Below are positions 15,310-23,996 of a DNA stretch of 64,000 nt, in pieces. A program made the translations under genes and the position numbers. Each line of letters starts with the position of its first letter. Within the stretch, counting starts at the first letter, position 1. Source of the stretch: Bartonella bovis 91-4. Lineage in GTDB: Bacteria; Pseudomonadota; Alphaproteobacteria; Rhizobiales; Rhizobiaceae. The DNA lies in NCBI RefSeq assembly GCF_000384965.1, contig NZ_CM001844.1, forward strand, positions 970,042 to 1,034,041. The letters run 5' to 3'. Below the pieces are notes generated by a model. That model had not been told where the DNA came from. It worked only from the letters and a program-made list of their open reading frames with translations, and did no database searches.

Positions 15310-17200
15310 TACAGGAGAAGGTTTTTTTTATTTTCATGCCTGTCAAGCGTGTCAACCAGACCCTCCTTACACAGTTTCACAATGGGCAGATAAAAACCGT
15401 TATTTAAGCACAGTATCCAGTGCTGAACCTGGATTATGGAGAACTAAACGTACCCCTTATCTACGGGAAATCATGGATAATCTTTCCTCTTACGTCCCAA
15501 TTGAAAAAACAGTTGTAATGAAAGGTGCACAGATTGGTATGTCAGAGGCTGGCTTGAATTTTTGTGGTTATGCCATTCATCATAGTCCTGGCCCTGCTCT
15601 TTATGTGATGCCCACAGTTGAAATGGCAAAGAAAGTGTCTAAAACGCGTCTTGATCCGATGATTAAGGCCAGTCCTGCATTAAACGAACGTATCGCCCCT
15701 GCCCGCGCTAGAGACAGTGGAAATACAATGTTTTCGAAAGAATTTGATGGTGGGGTGTTGATGCTTACAGGAGCCAATAGTGCTGCTGGCTTGCGATCGA
15801 TGCCTATTCGTTATTTGGTCCTTGATGAAGTTGATGGCTATCCATTGAATGTTGATGGAGAAGGAGATCCTGTCAATCTTGCTGAAGCACGTAGTGCAAC
15901 TTTTATTCAACGAAAGATTTTTAAATTATCAACACCAACTCATCGTGACACAAGTCGTATCGCTAAAGATTTTGTCTTAGGAGATCAGAGATATTACAAT
16001 GTGCCTTGTGATGAGTGTGGCACACTTCAACCTATTGTCTGGTCGCAAATTAAATGGCCTAAAGGAGCTCCTGAACAGGCTGTGTTTGTTTGTGCCCATT
16101 GTGGTCATGAGCATGCTGAGCACCGTAAAGAAGATTTGTTGTCTGAAGAAAAAGGTGCTTGTTGGATACCAACAAAAGAGCCAATTAGACCTCGTTTGCG
16201 CTCTTACCATATTTCAGCACTCTATTCACCTTGGATGACATGGGGAGAGTGTGCCCTTAAATTCTTAGAAGCTAAAAATGATCCTGCGCTTTTACAGACT
16301 TTTGTTAACATCGTTCTAGGTGAGCCATGGGAAGATAAATCAGGAGAAGTCATTGATCCAGACGGCCTTTATGCACAACGTGAAGACTATCCCCTTGCCC
16401 CTGCTCAAGCAGTTCTCCTCACTGCAGGTATTGACGTACAAAATGATCGTTTAGAGCTTGAAGTTGTAGGCTGGGGACGTGGTGAAGAAAGTTGGAACAT
16501 TGATTATCAAGTCTTTCCAGGAGATCCCTCTTCTCTAGACATTTGGGATCAGCTGGATGAGTATCTTCAAAAACGATGGCCCCATCCTGGTTTCAAAGAT
16601 GGAATAAAAATAGCAGCAACTTGTATTGATACAGGAGGCAGTCATACACAAGACGTTTACAACTATGTGCGTCCTCGTGAAGGAAAGCGTATCTGGGGCA
16701 TTAAAGGACAAGCAGGATCGCGCCCTGTATGGCCACATCGCCCCAGTAAAAACAACAAAGGACAAATTAATTTATATATCGTTGGTGTTGATTCAGCAAA
16801 AGATACCATCACAAGGCGCTTTAAGAAATCAGGTCCTGACGCCTCAGGATCTGGTGCAACGCACTTTCATAAAAGCCTTGATCGAGAATATTTTGAGCAG
16901 CTCACTGCTGAAAAAAAGGTCATCAAATATTTCAAAGGCCATCAGCGGATAGAATGGCATAAAAGTGAAACAGCAAGAAACGAGGCTCTCGATTGTAGGG
17001 TTTATGCTTACGCTGCCTTACAGGGTCTGATTTTAGCAGGCCTCAATCTCAATAAAGAAGTCGACATCTTAGAAGAGCGTTTGAAAAACATTGAAACCTC
17101 TTCAACAGCCCCACAGTACCCAAAAAGACTGAGACCAGAACCTGAAAAGAAACAAACCGCAATAAAAATCAACCCTTATGTGCAAGGAGGTTGGAGATAA
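15302..17200 (+). CDS. Terminase large subunit, GpA family
   Basis: ATPase-nuclease that packages DNA into the prohead. A Walker-A-like KGAQIGMSE lies at about residues 74-82, Walker B YLVLDEVDG at about 170, paired zinc-type cysteines CDECG (about 235) and CAHCGHEH (about 264), and a nuclease domain beginning AGIDVQNDRLELEVVGWGRG (about 375). About 632 residues, normal for lambda GpA relatives. I choose GTG 15302, preceded by AAGGAAGAG and overlapping the terS stop; an upstream start at 15266 would extend further into terS. Confidence 0.93.
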   Translation: MTDTGEGFFYFHACQACQPDPPYTVSQWADKNRYLSTVSSAEPGLWRTKRTPYLREIMDNLSSYVPIEKTVVMKGAQIGMSEAGLNFCGYAIHHSPGPALYVMPTVEMAKKVSKTRLDPMIKASPALNERIAPARARDSGNTMFSKEFDGGVLMLTGANSAAGLRSMPIRYLVLDEVDGYPLNVDGEGDPVNLAEARSATFIQRKIFKLSTPTHRDTSRIAKDFVLGDQRYYNVPCDECGTLQPIVWSQIKWPKGAPEQAVFVCAHCGHEHAEHRKEDLLSEEKGACWIPTKEPIRPRLRSYHISALYSPWMTWGECALKFLEAKNDPALLQTFVNIVLGEPWEDKSGEVIDPDGLYAQREDYPLAPAQAVLLTAGIDVQNDRLELEVVGWGRGEESWNIDYQVFPGDPSSLDIWDQLDEYLQKRWPHPGFKDGIKIAATCIDTGGSHTQDVYNYVRPREGKRIWGIKGQAGSRPVWPHRPSKNNKGQINLYIVGVDSAKDTITRRFKKSGPDASGSGATHFHKSLDREYFEQLTAEKKVIKYFKGHQRIEWHKSETARNEALDCRVYAYAALQGLILAGLNLNKEVDILEERLKNIETSSTAPQYPKRLRPEPEKKQTAIKINPYVQGGWR

Positions 17201-17203
17201 TCT

Positions 17204-17452
17204 ATGTATGAAAAATCAAAGCAAGTGAACAGCAAATACGAAAGACTTGCAGAGCTTAAAAAACAACGAAAACAATTAGAAAATGCACTTTATTCAGGGG
17301 CACAATCTGTGCGTCACGGTGATAAGCAAGTCAATCATCGTTCTACTGAAGACATACGCAAAGCCCTTACAATGCTGAGAGAGGAAATAGCCCTTCTTGA
17401 AGGATACAAGCCTTCATATGTTTACTATCTTACCACATCACGGGGATATTAA
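17204..17452 (+). CDS. gpW-like head-tail joining protein
   Basis: An 82-residue small protein between terminase and portal, where lambda W lies. The sequence (NHRSTEDIRKALTMLREEIA) matches the gpW helical pattern. gpW seals the portal and is needed for tail attachment. Its stop overlaps the portal start (TAATG). Confidence 0.75.
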   Translation: MYEKSKQVNSKYERLAELKKQRKQLENALYSGAQSVRHGDKQVNHRSTEDIRKALTMLREEIALLEGYKPSYVYYLTTSRGY

Positions 17453-18967
17453 TGGCAAGTACTGTTATGCATCAAGTCAATCATAATCCCCATTTTGAAG
17501 CAGCAAGTCGTAGCCGTCGATTGAGTGGGTTTGATCCTGCCAAAAAACACATCAATAAAGCCATCGAAGAATGTGGTGATACAATTGTCGCTCGTTCAAG
17601 ATGGCTCTATGACAATGAATCCCTTTATGGATCTGCAACAGATGAATGGGTTTCAGCAGCAGTCAGTGATGGAATTAAGCCCTACCCTAAGATTGAAGGC
17701 TTTCAGGAAGAAAAGAAAAAGCTTCTTGATCTTTGGTGGCAATGGGTCGATGAGGCTGATTATGATGAAGATGCTAGCTTTTATGGTCTTCAAGAAATGA
17801 TTGCTCGTGAGGTTTTTTTAACTGGTGAGTGTTTTGTAAGATTGCACTATATCGACTTTTATGAACGCTCGCGTATACCGCTTCAATTGCAAATTTACCC
17901 CTCAGAAATGCTGGACTTAACCTATAACGGACCAGCAGCAATTAAAGGCAACACCATTCGTATGGGAATTGAATTCAATGCAAGGGGCAAGCGTGTCGCT
18001 TATCATTTTTGGAAGCGTCACCCTTACGATGATCATCATGTAACTCCGGTATTTACAGATCAAGAGCGGGTTAGAGTGCCTGCTGAAATGGTTATTCATA
18101 TCAAAGAACCCCGCATTGCAAAACAATTGCGAGGATGCCCCAAAGCCACACGCTGTATGACAAAGATCTTCCAGCTTGAATGCTATGACGATGCAGAAAT
18201 TGATAGAAAAAGAACTGCCGCTCTTTTTGCTGTCTTTATCACAGGATCAAAATCCTGGTGATATAGCAGCACCAGGCAATCATGATGAAAACAAATCCGC
18301 AACATCTCCACAGGCACCACCAGATCTTCCTATAACTGAACCTGGTGCAACACTTTATATGGGAGAGAATAGAGACATTAAATTCTCCAGTCCTGTGGAA
18401 GTTGGAGGTTCTTATGAAGCCTTTCAATATCGCAATACTTTAAAAATTGCATCAGCTTTAGGTATTCCTTATTCTGTTCTTACAGGTGATGTGACGCGGG
18501 GTAACTTTTCTAATGTGCGCACATCCATTATCCAATTTAGACGCCAAGTCAAAAAATGGCGTGAACACATCATTGCCTTTCAGTTCAATCGCGTCGTTTG
18601 GGAACGCTTTGTTCAACTGGCCGTGCTTGCTGGGTGTGTTGAATTACCAGGATGGGAAGAAAACCCCTTACCATGGACCCAATGTGAAAGCTTTGCAGCC
18701 CCTCTTGAGATGATTGACCCCAATAGAGACATCGCAGCTGAGAAAGAAGAAATCCGGGCAGGTCTAAAAACACGACGCATGGCACTGGCTGAGCGTGGTT
18801 TTGATATTGATACCATTAATGCAGAGTTGGCAGAAGAGCAAAAATGCGCGCAGGCACTTGGATTATCATTCGACACAGATGGTGACAACCTTTCTGCTGA
18901 TTTGAGGAACACTGACGAAGGGGGTGAAAATGATCACAACAATGAGGTGCATGAAGATGATGAATAA
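17452..18967 (+). pseudogene. Portal protein (lambda GpB family), split by a frameshift
   Basis: Portal proteins form the dodecameric DNA gate of the head. The first frame (17452-18261) has the normal N-terminal two thirds (DPAKKHINKAIEECGDTIVA, then EMVIHIKEPRIAKQLRGCPK) and stops soon after AALFAVFITGS. The remaining third continues in the +1 frame from about 18250 (NPGDIAAPG, then YRNTLKIASALGIPYSVLTG) to 18967. Removing one A from the AAAA run at about 18247-18250 would restore a continuous protein of about 504 residues. No strong slippery motif is visible. Either a lesion, a sequencing error or a rare programmed shift explains it. Confidence 0.75.
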
Positions 18968-19817
18968 TGTTGATATGCCCTTTTTGGTTTCACGACTTTT
19001 TAATGTACCGCATATGCTTGCCCCTGCAAAGTTTGATGTCATTCTTAATTTCATGACACCACGCCTTTTTGAGGGGAATAAATTTCCCCCTGGAGCATTT
19101 TCTAAAGAGGATCCTCTCTCTCAAATTCCCCCTGAGACTTATGTGGTGAAAAACCATGTGGCTATTCTCCCGGTTCATGGCACACTTGTACGCCGTGGCG
19201 CGTGGCTTAGTGCTGCGTCAGGATTAACATCTTACGATGGTCTACGAGACGCTTTCCAAGAAGCCATTGAGCAACCTGATGTTGGTGCAATTTTATTAGA
19301 TATCGATAGTGGTGGTGGCGAAGCAGGTGGTGTTTTTGATTTGGTTGACGCGTTTCGTGCACTTTCACAACAATACAATAAACCCATCTGGGCCCATGCC
19401 AATGAAATGGCGTGCTCAGCAGCTTATGCCATTGCTTGTGCGGCTTCTCAAATCTGGGTTGCACGCACAGGAATTGTTGGGTCAATTGGGGTTGTGTGTG
19501 CTCACCTTGATCAGTCGCGTGCTGATGAAATGGACGGATATAAATGGACATTTGTCTTTGAAGGGGATCACAAAGTTCACGGGAATCCTCATGAGCCATT
19601 GGCTGATAAAGCCCTTGAAAAGATGCAAGCAGATTGTGCGCTTCTCTACGACATGTTTGTCGATTTAGTAGCACAAAACAGACCTACGAGTGTTCAAGCT
19701 ATCAAAGACATGAAAGCAGAGACATTTATAGGCGCCCAGGCTGTAGAGCTTGGGTTAGCAGATGCGCAAGGCACATTTGCACAAGCTTTGGAAGCCCTAA
19801 CCGCTTCCATTCAATAA
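18930..19817 (+). CDS. S49-family prohead protease (SppA/lambda gpC-like)
   Basis: Serine protease that processes scaffold and portal in the prohead. The Ser-Lys dyad can be seen as CSAAYAIA (Ser at about residue 161) and HKVHGNP (Lys at about 214). The oxyanion-type loop LLDIDSGGGEAGG precedes them, and GLADAQGTF is the expected C-terminal motif. The start at ATG 18930 has a GGGGG ribosome-binding stretch and overlaps the portal gene; 18957 is possible. It is followed by a separate scaffold-like ORF, which in lambda is the C-terminal part of gpC/Nu3. Confidence 0.88.
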   Translation: MITTMRCMKMMNNVDMPFLVSRLFNVPHMLAPAKFDVILNFMTPRLFEGNKFPPGAFSKEDPLSQIPPETYVVKNHVAILPVHGTLVRRGAWLSAASGLTSYDGLRDAFQEAIEQPDVGAILLDIDSGGGEAGGVFDLVDAFRALSQQYNKPIWAHANEMACSAAYAIACAASQIWVARTGIVGSIGVVCAHLDQSRADEMDGYKWTFVFEGDHKVHGNPHEPLADKALEKMQADCALLYDMFVDLVAQNRPTSVQAIKDMKAETFIGAQAVELGLADAQGTFAQALEALTASIQ

Positions 19818-19853
19818 TCCCTGAATATGAAATCAAACAAAGGAATTAAATAT

Positions 19854-20306
19854 ATGGTGAAATATATGTTACGGACAAAATATCGCGCCAAAGACGATGG
19901 TGAGCTTTCCGCGCAATTATCTGCAGGAGAAGAAAGCGAAAAGATTGAAACTTCTGCAGAAGTAAGCGCTGTTGACATTAGCGTTAACGCTGAAACTTTT
20001 ACCAAAGACAGCAACACAAATGAAGACAAAGACACCATCATTCAAGCGACACTTGAACAAGAAAGAAAGCGTGCTCAGAGTTTTATGACTCTGGAAAAAC
20101 AAGCCCAGCGTTTAGGCGTTTCTTTTAATGCAGCACAAGCTATTCAAGATGGTATGAGCTTAGAGGAAGCAAAGAGCATTATTTTGGCTAATGCTACGTC
20201 ACAAAGCGAGGCTTTAGTCGTGTCGCCTTATGCACCCCATCCGGAAGGAAATACTCAGGCAAATATTTATGCAAAATGGGACAAGGTTTGGGGGACGATA
20301 CAATGA
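19854..20306 (+). CDS. Probable capsid assembly scaffold
   Basis: About 150 residues. An acidic disordered N-terminus is followed by helices (QATLEQERKRAQSFMTLEKQ, then NAAQAIQDGMSLEEAKSIIL). This corresponds to the scaffold region that trails S49 proteases in lambda-like phages. ATG 19854 follows AAAGGA and is preferred over 19827, which has no Shine-Dalgarno. It is coupled by ATGA to the decoration protein gene. The protein probably guides gpE assembly and is removed by the protease. Confidence 0.65.
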   Translation: MVKYMLRTKYRAKDDGELSAQLSAGEESEKIETSAEVSAVDISVNAETFTKDSNTNEDKDTIIQATLEQERKRAQSFMTLEKQAQRLGVSFNAAQAIQDGMSLEEAKSIILANATSQSEALVVSPYAPHPEGNTQANIYAKWDKVWGTIQ

Positions 20307-20668
20307 GTAAAGTTTTTTATGAGGGCCCTCGTGATAGCGCTTATCTTGGGCGTTATAACCCTGACATGTCAAACGAGGAAGTAATCTTTGCAAAAGGATC
20401 TGAAGTTGCAGCAGGAACCGTCATGGGGCTCGTAACATCAACGGGCAAATATGTGCCGTTTAATCCCAATGCAGAAGATGGCAGTCAAATTCCAGCGGGC
20501 ATTTCTTATGCCAATGTTGATGCATCACAAAGCGATCAACGGGCAACGATTACAGTGCGTTTATGCACGCTCAAAGCATCTGAACTGATATGGCCTGAGA
20601 AAATTGATGAAGAGAAAAAGGAAGTGGCCATTCAAACCTTAGAAAAAAACAACGTTTTATTGCGATAG
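20303..20668 (+). CDS. Head decoration protein, lambda gpD-like
   Basis: About 121 residues. It is the HDPD-type cementing protein that trimerises on the capsid to stabilise packaged DNA. The sequence (AKGSEVAAGTVMGLVTSTGK, then PAGISYANVDASQSDQRATI) fits the family. The start ATG 20303 follows GGGGGACG and overlaps the scaffold stop. It lies directly before the major capsid gene as in lambda. Confidence 0.85.
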   Translation: MSKVFYEGPRDSAYLGRYNPDMSNEEVIFAKGSEVAAGTVMGLVTSTGKYVPFNPNAEDGSQIPAGISYANVDASQSDQRATITVRLCTLKASELIWPEKIDEEKKEVAIQTLEKNNVLLR

Positions 20669-20681
20669 GAGACATACAAAT

Positions 20682-21758
20682 ATGGATATGGATTTTTTTA
20701 ATCACAATGCTTTTTCATCAACAACAATGATGAGAGCAATTGAAAATTATGAATTTAAACCTGGTTTAGTTGGTTCACTTAATCTTTTTGAAGAAGTTGA
20801 ATCAAAGGCAAAAGTAGTTGGTATTGAAAGACGTGATAATACGTTATCACTTATTCAAACCAGTAAACGTGGCGCACCTTTAATAGAAGCCGATAGAGAT
20901 GGCCGTAATCTTCGATTTTTCCAAACAACACGTATTGCTAAAGGGGACACTATAACATCAGAAGAAATTCAAGACCGGCGAGAATTTGGTACAGAAGATC
21001 AACTTGAAACGGCAATGAAATATATTGCTAAAAGACAAAAGAAGCTGATTGAGGAAATTGAGCTGACTTGGGAAAATATGCAGCTTGGAGCTATTCAAGG
21101 TGCTGTTCTTGATGCTGACGGATCAATGATCATTGATTGGTACAAGGAATGGGGTATCGAACAACCAAAGGCTATTGATTTTAAACTCGATGATGACACA
21201 ACAGATGTTGCCAATATGGTTGATCAAGTCGTCATGAAGATGATTGAAGCATCACGCGGTGCATTTTCTGATCGGTCTTGGATTGTTGGGCTTTGTGGAT
21301 ATGAATTCTTTTCTAAGTTAAAAAGCCACAAAACAATTCGTGAAACCTATTTAAATACATCTCTAGCTCAGATATTAAATAGTCCAGGAGGGGTAGCAAC
21401 ACCTGGCGCTATAGGATCTGGAAGCTTTGGAAGTTTTGATTTTGCTGGTGTGACATTCATCAATTATCGGAGTATTTATAATTATAATGCGGGCTCTCAA
21501 CAAGGTACCAAGCGAGCTTTGGGTATCAAACCTAATGAATGTCAATTCGTTCCTGTTAAAGCTCCTGGTGTATTCCAAAAAACTTTTGCTCCGGGTGAAA
21601 GCATGGAGTTTGTCAATACAGTCGGCAAACCTCTTTATACAGTTCTTGTAACTGATAAAGAACGCAACGCATGGGTGAAACCTGAGGTATACAGTTACCC
21701 GCTCTTTATTTGCACACGTCCTGAAATGCTTTTCAAAGCAGTGGTAAAGGCGCAATAA
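20682..21758 (+). CDS. Major capsid protein, lambda gpE family
   Basis: A 358-residue major head subunit. It shows gpE-family features (FETTR-like FFQTTRIAKGDTITSEEIQD, then WVKPEVYSYPLFICTRPEML at the end). AGGAG precedes ATG 20682. It has full length for the family and no lesions. Order D-E after protease and scaffold is exactly lambda-like, so the head module is lambda-type although the tail is P2-type. Confidence 0.92.
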   Translation: MDMDFFNHNAFSSTTMMRAIENYEFKPGLVGSLNLFEEVESKAKVVGIERRDNTLSLIQTSKRGAPLIEADRDGRNLRFFQTTRIAKGDTITSEEIQDRREFGTEDQLETAMKYIAKRQKKLIEEIELTWENMQLGAIQGAVLDADGSMIIDWYKEWGIEQPKAIDFKLDDDTTDVANMVDQVVMKMIEASRGAFSDRSWIVGLCGYEFFSKLKSHKTIRETYLNTSLAQILNSPGGVATPGAIGSGSFGSFDFAGVTFINYRSIYNYNAGSQQGTKRALGIKPNECQFVPVKAPGVFQKTFAPGESMEFVNTVGKPLYTVLVTDKERNAWVKPEVYSYPLFICTRPEMLFKAVVKAQ

Positions 21759-21759
21759 A

Positions 21760-22137
21760 ATGCAATGGTATGGGCTGATCAGTCAAATGGTTGAAGATGT
21801 ACGCGATACCTTTGGTCAGCCCATTATCTATACACGAAAGAAAACAGGGCAATCTTTTCATATCACAGCTATTTATAGTATTAAGCATGCTGAGCAAGAA
21901 GCTGGGGGAAGAGTCAAAACAACAATCCCAAGGAAAGAGCTCGATGTCTGTATCAATGATATTGGTGGCGTGCTCCCTGAACTAGGAGATTGTATTGTTA
22001 TTTTACCCCCTAAAGAAATTGACACCAATAAAATGACTTCTTCCCAAGAAAATTTTACTGTCTCAAATGTACAAGCCTCGGAATCAAATATGTATAAGCT
22101 TATCCTACGTGAGGACGCTGTGGCTAACGTGAAGTAA
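21760..22137 (+). CDS. Putative head-tail connector
   Basis: A 125-residue, beta-rich protein (GQPIIYTRKKTGQSFHITAI, then ELDVCINDIGGVLPELGDCI). It starts one base after the major capsid stop, where lambda has the FI/FII joining proteins. It resembles FII-type head completion proteins in length and composition, but I cannot be sure. An operon hairpin (about 22149-22173) and antisense toxin-antitoxin genes follow, ending the head module. Confidence 0.55.
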   Translation: MQWYGLISQMVEDVRDTFGQPIIYTRKKTGQSFHITAIYSIKHAEQEAGGRVKTTIPRKELDVCINDIGGVLPELGDCIVILPPKEIDTNKMTSSQENFTVSNVQASESNMYKLILREDAVANVK

Positions 22138-22216
22138 AATATTTTGATTACTTTTCCATCGTCACAGATGGGGAGGTAGTTAACATTGTGGTTTAATCGC
22201 TTTTTTGCGTGTGGCT

Positions 22217-22522
22217 TTAGCAACCACTTGCTTTTGTTAAGATTTCACCCATACGTGTACGCCAGTCTTTACCTTGTTTCTTAAAAGAGGCTACAACTTT
22301 AGGGTCAAGACGTAGAGTAATTGCTTGTTTTGGAAATTTAACTGGTGGACGTCCACGCTTACGACGCTCTTGTATTACATATTTAAAAAAGGAGGTAGGT
22401 AAAATTTCTTTAGCTGGTTTTAAGCGTGCAAGCTCCTCGTCTGTAAGTGGTGGTGAATCCACGGCGTCCCAATCTTCTTTTGTGTAGCCACATCCTTCTT
22501 TAAAGGTTTCTTTGGTAGTCAT
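22217..22522 (-). CDS. brnA: BrnA-type antitoxin, second copy
   Basis: A 101-residue protein with the BrnA plan: an acidic N-terminus (SPPLTDEELARLKPAKEILP), basic RRKRGRPPVKFPKQ and a ribbon-helix-helix-like end (ITLRLDPKVVASFKKQGKDW). The start is ATG 22522, overlapping brnT by 23 bases. It differs considerably from the first BrnA (10436), so the two pairs probably do not cross-neutralise. Confidence 0.8.
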   Translation of the reverse strand: MTTKETFKEGCGYTKEDWDAVDSPPLTDEELARLKPAKEILPTSFFKYVIQERRKRGRPPVKFPKQAITLRLDPKVVASFKKQGKDWRTRMGEILTKASGC

Positions 22523-22766
22523 TAAAAACCTCTCTTTCTTTCTTATTTGCTTGACGAAAACTGATAATAGATATTGCTTCAACACCCAGTTTTGCAAAAA
22601 TAATAACTGCTGTGTTGTCAGCAAAATGTCCGATAGCTTTCATGCGGTTTGAATGTGTTGCATCAATAAAGGCACGCTCCCAGTCAAAATAAATAACATC
22701 TGCAAAATCAAGTTTATGTTTATCAATGTTCGAAACTCTTTTGGGTTCATCCCACACTATCTTCAT
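22500..22766 (-). CDS. brnT: BrnT-type RNase toxin, second copy
   Basis: About 88 residues starting with the BrnT signature MKIVWDEPKRVSNIDKHKLD and ending SIISFRQANKKEREVFNDYQ. ATG 22766 matches the family start; a five-residue upstream extension is possible. Its promoter region carries the TACAT-TTT-ATGTA palindrome at 22766-22778. It lies antisense between the head and tail genes. Confidence 0.8.
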   Translation of the reverse strand: MKIVWDEPKRVSNIDKHKLDFADVIYFDWERAFIDATHSNRMKAIGHFADNTAVIIFAKLGVEAISIISFRQANKKEREVFNDYQRNL

Positions 22767-22844
22767 ACATTTTATGTACACCTAAAATATGATACCGTCA
22801 ACAAAAAAGTGTACTTTAATTCACATAGAGCTATAAAAAAAGAA

Positions 22845-23162
22845 CTACAATTTAGAAGAAATATATCTATTTAAACTCACACCATTTTCAGCAGCTTGAA
22901 TTGCTAATTGTCTGTGGAGTTCTGGTGGTATTCTTAACTGAAATTTGCCACTATATTTTACATGTGACAAAGGTATAGGAACATCCTCTCCATTGCGTTG
23001 CATGTCCTCAACAACTTCTGTAACGAGATTCATAATACCCTTTAAAGCGTTCTCTGCTTTAACATCTAACCATGAAAGAGAAGGAAATTCAGCACATAAA
23101 CCAACATATTCCTCATCTTCTTGCGACCACAGAACACGATACGTATAATGATTATTGTTCAT
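22845..23162 (-). CDS. hicB: HicB-type antitoxin
   Basis: A 105-residue protein. The partial RNase-H-like HicB core is seen (YRVLWSQEDEEYVGLCAEFP), then a C-terminal ribbon-helix-helix (QLRIPPELHRQLAIQAAENG, VSLNRYISSKL). HicB blocks the HicA RNase and represses the operon. It overlaps the upstream toxin gene by 11 bases, toxin first, as is usual. Confidence 0.8.
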   Translation of the reverse strand: MNNNHYTYRVLWSQEDEEYVGLCAEFPSLSWLDVKAENALKGIMNLVTEVVEDMQRNGEDVPIPLSHVKYSGKFQLRIPPELHRQLAIQAAENGVSLNRYISSKL

Positions 23163-23430
23163 TCTTTATCCTTTCTATCGCTTGTAAAATTTGTTTGACT
23201 TGATAAGCTTTTGCTTTGTTACCAGAACTTTTTTGAATATTTACACGAGGATCTCCAAACCACGGGGTTTTAAAAACAAAATGGCTTGAACCATTGTTCC
23301 GCGGTTCTCCAAAGAAATGTCCACATACAGCTAACAAAGGTGATGTTTTCATCAAGCTGACTATTTTTTCAATTTTATGACTCATAATTTCATGTTTAGT
23401 GTCATTATTAATACTAGTCAATGCTTTCAT
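23152..23430 (-). CDS. hicA: HicA-type toxin
   Basis: A small protein with the HicA core GSSHFVFKTPWFGDPRVNIQ and a YQVKQILQAIERI end. HicA is a double-stranded-RNA-binding-fold mRNase; the His in SSHFVF is the expected catalytic residue. The region before the core looks shortened compared with the family. The start is uncertain: ATG 23430 is given, and ATG 23385 (MSHKIEKI) would fit the usual N-terminus better but has no Shine-Dalgarno. Confidence 0.7.
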   Translation of the reverse strand: MKALTSINNDTKHEIMSHKIEKIVSLMKTSPLLAVCGHFFGEPRNNGSSHFVFKTPWFGDPRVNIQKSSGNKAKAYQVKQILQAIERIKNEQ

Positions 23431-23465
23431 AGTTTTCAACTGATATCGCCTAAACAGGAATTAAG

Positions 23466-23996
23466 ATGCATCCACGAGATACATTAAGAGAGACGTTTGT
23501 TGAGTTAATCAAAGCTGGCAAGACAGCTGCTGGTGATGAAATCTACAACATGCGAGACTTTAATTTCTCTCCTGAAGATCACCCGTTTGTTAATGTATCA
23601 ACGCAAAACGAAACAATAGAAGATGGGCACGATTATGGGGTAAGACGACGTGTTTTAACAGTTGATGTTGAATGCTATGACACAAGAGAAAATGGAGCAC
23701 GTTTTGTTGATCAATTAGCCTGGGAAATTGAAACTATTTTCCATAACAACCCCAATCTCAACAACACAGTTGAAAGCTGTCGCTTACAAAACATTGCCAT
23801 GGCTTTTGGCGATAATGGCTCCTTAGCATTGCATGGTTCTATTTTAACCTTTGAAGTCACTTATGTAACCAATATCCCTCCTGAAGAAGAAAGCACTGTC
23901 TTTTTAAAACCTTGTGTCGGCTTTGATCCCGACACAGGGCCTAACAATGAGGATAAATATCAAACCACTGGAAATTCCCATGTTAGAGCGGCGTGA
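23466..23996 (+). CDS. Putative tail terminator/completion protein
   Basis: A 176-residue protein (VRRRVLTVDVECYDTRENGA, then SILTFEVTYVTNIPPEEEST) of the type called minor tail protein U or tail-terminator in lambda-like and other phages. It is the first tail gene after the antisense toxin-antitoxin block and overlaps the next gene by 17 bases. By position it would cap the tail tube or connect tail to head. The assignment rests on fold-like pattern and place. Confidence 0.55.
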   Translation: MHPRDTLRETFVELIKAGKTAAGDEIYNMRDFNFSPEDHPFVNVSTQNETIEDGHDYGVRRRVLTVDVECYDTRENGARFVDQLAWEIETIFHNNPNLNNTVESCRLQNIAMAFGDNGSLALHGSILTFEVTYVTNIPPEEESTVFLKPCVGFDPDTGPNNEDKYQTTGNSHVRAA

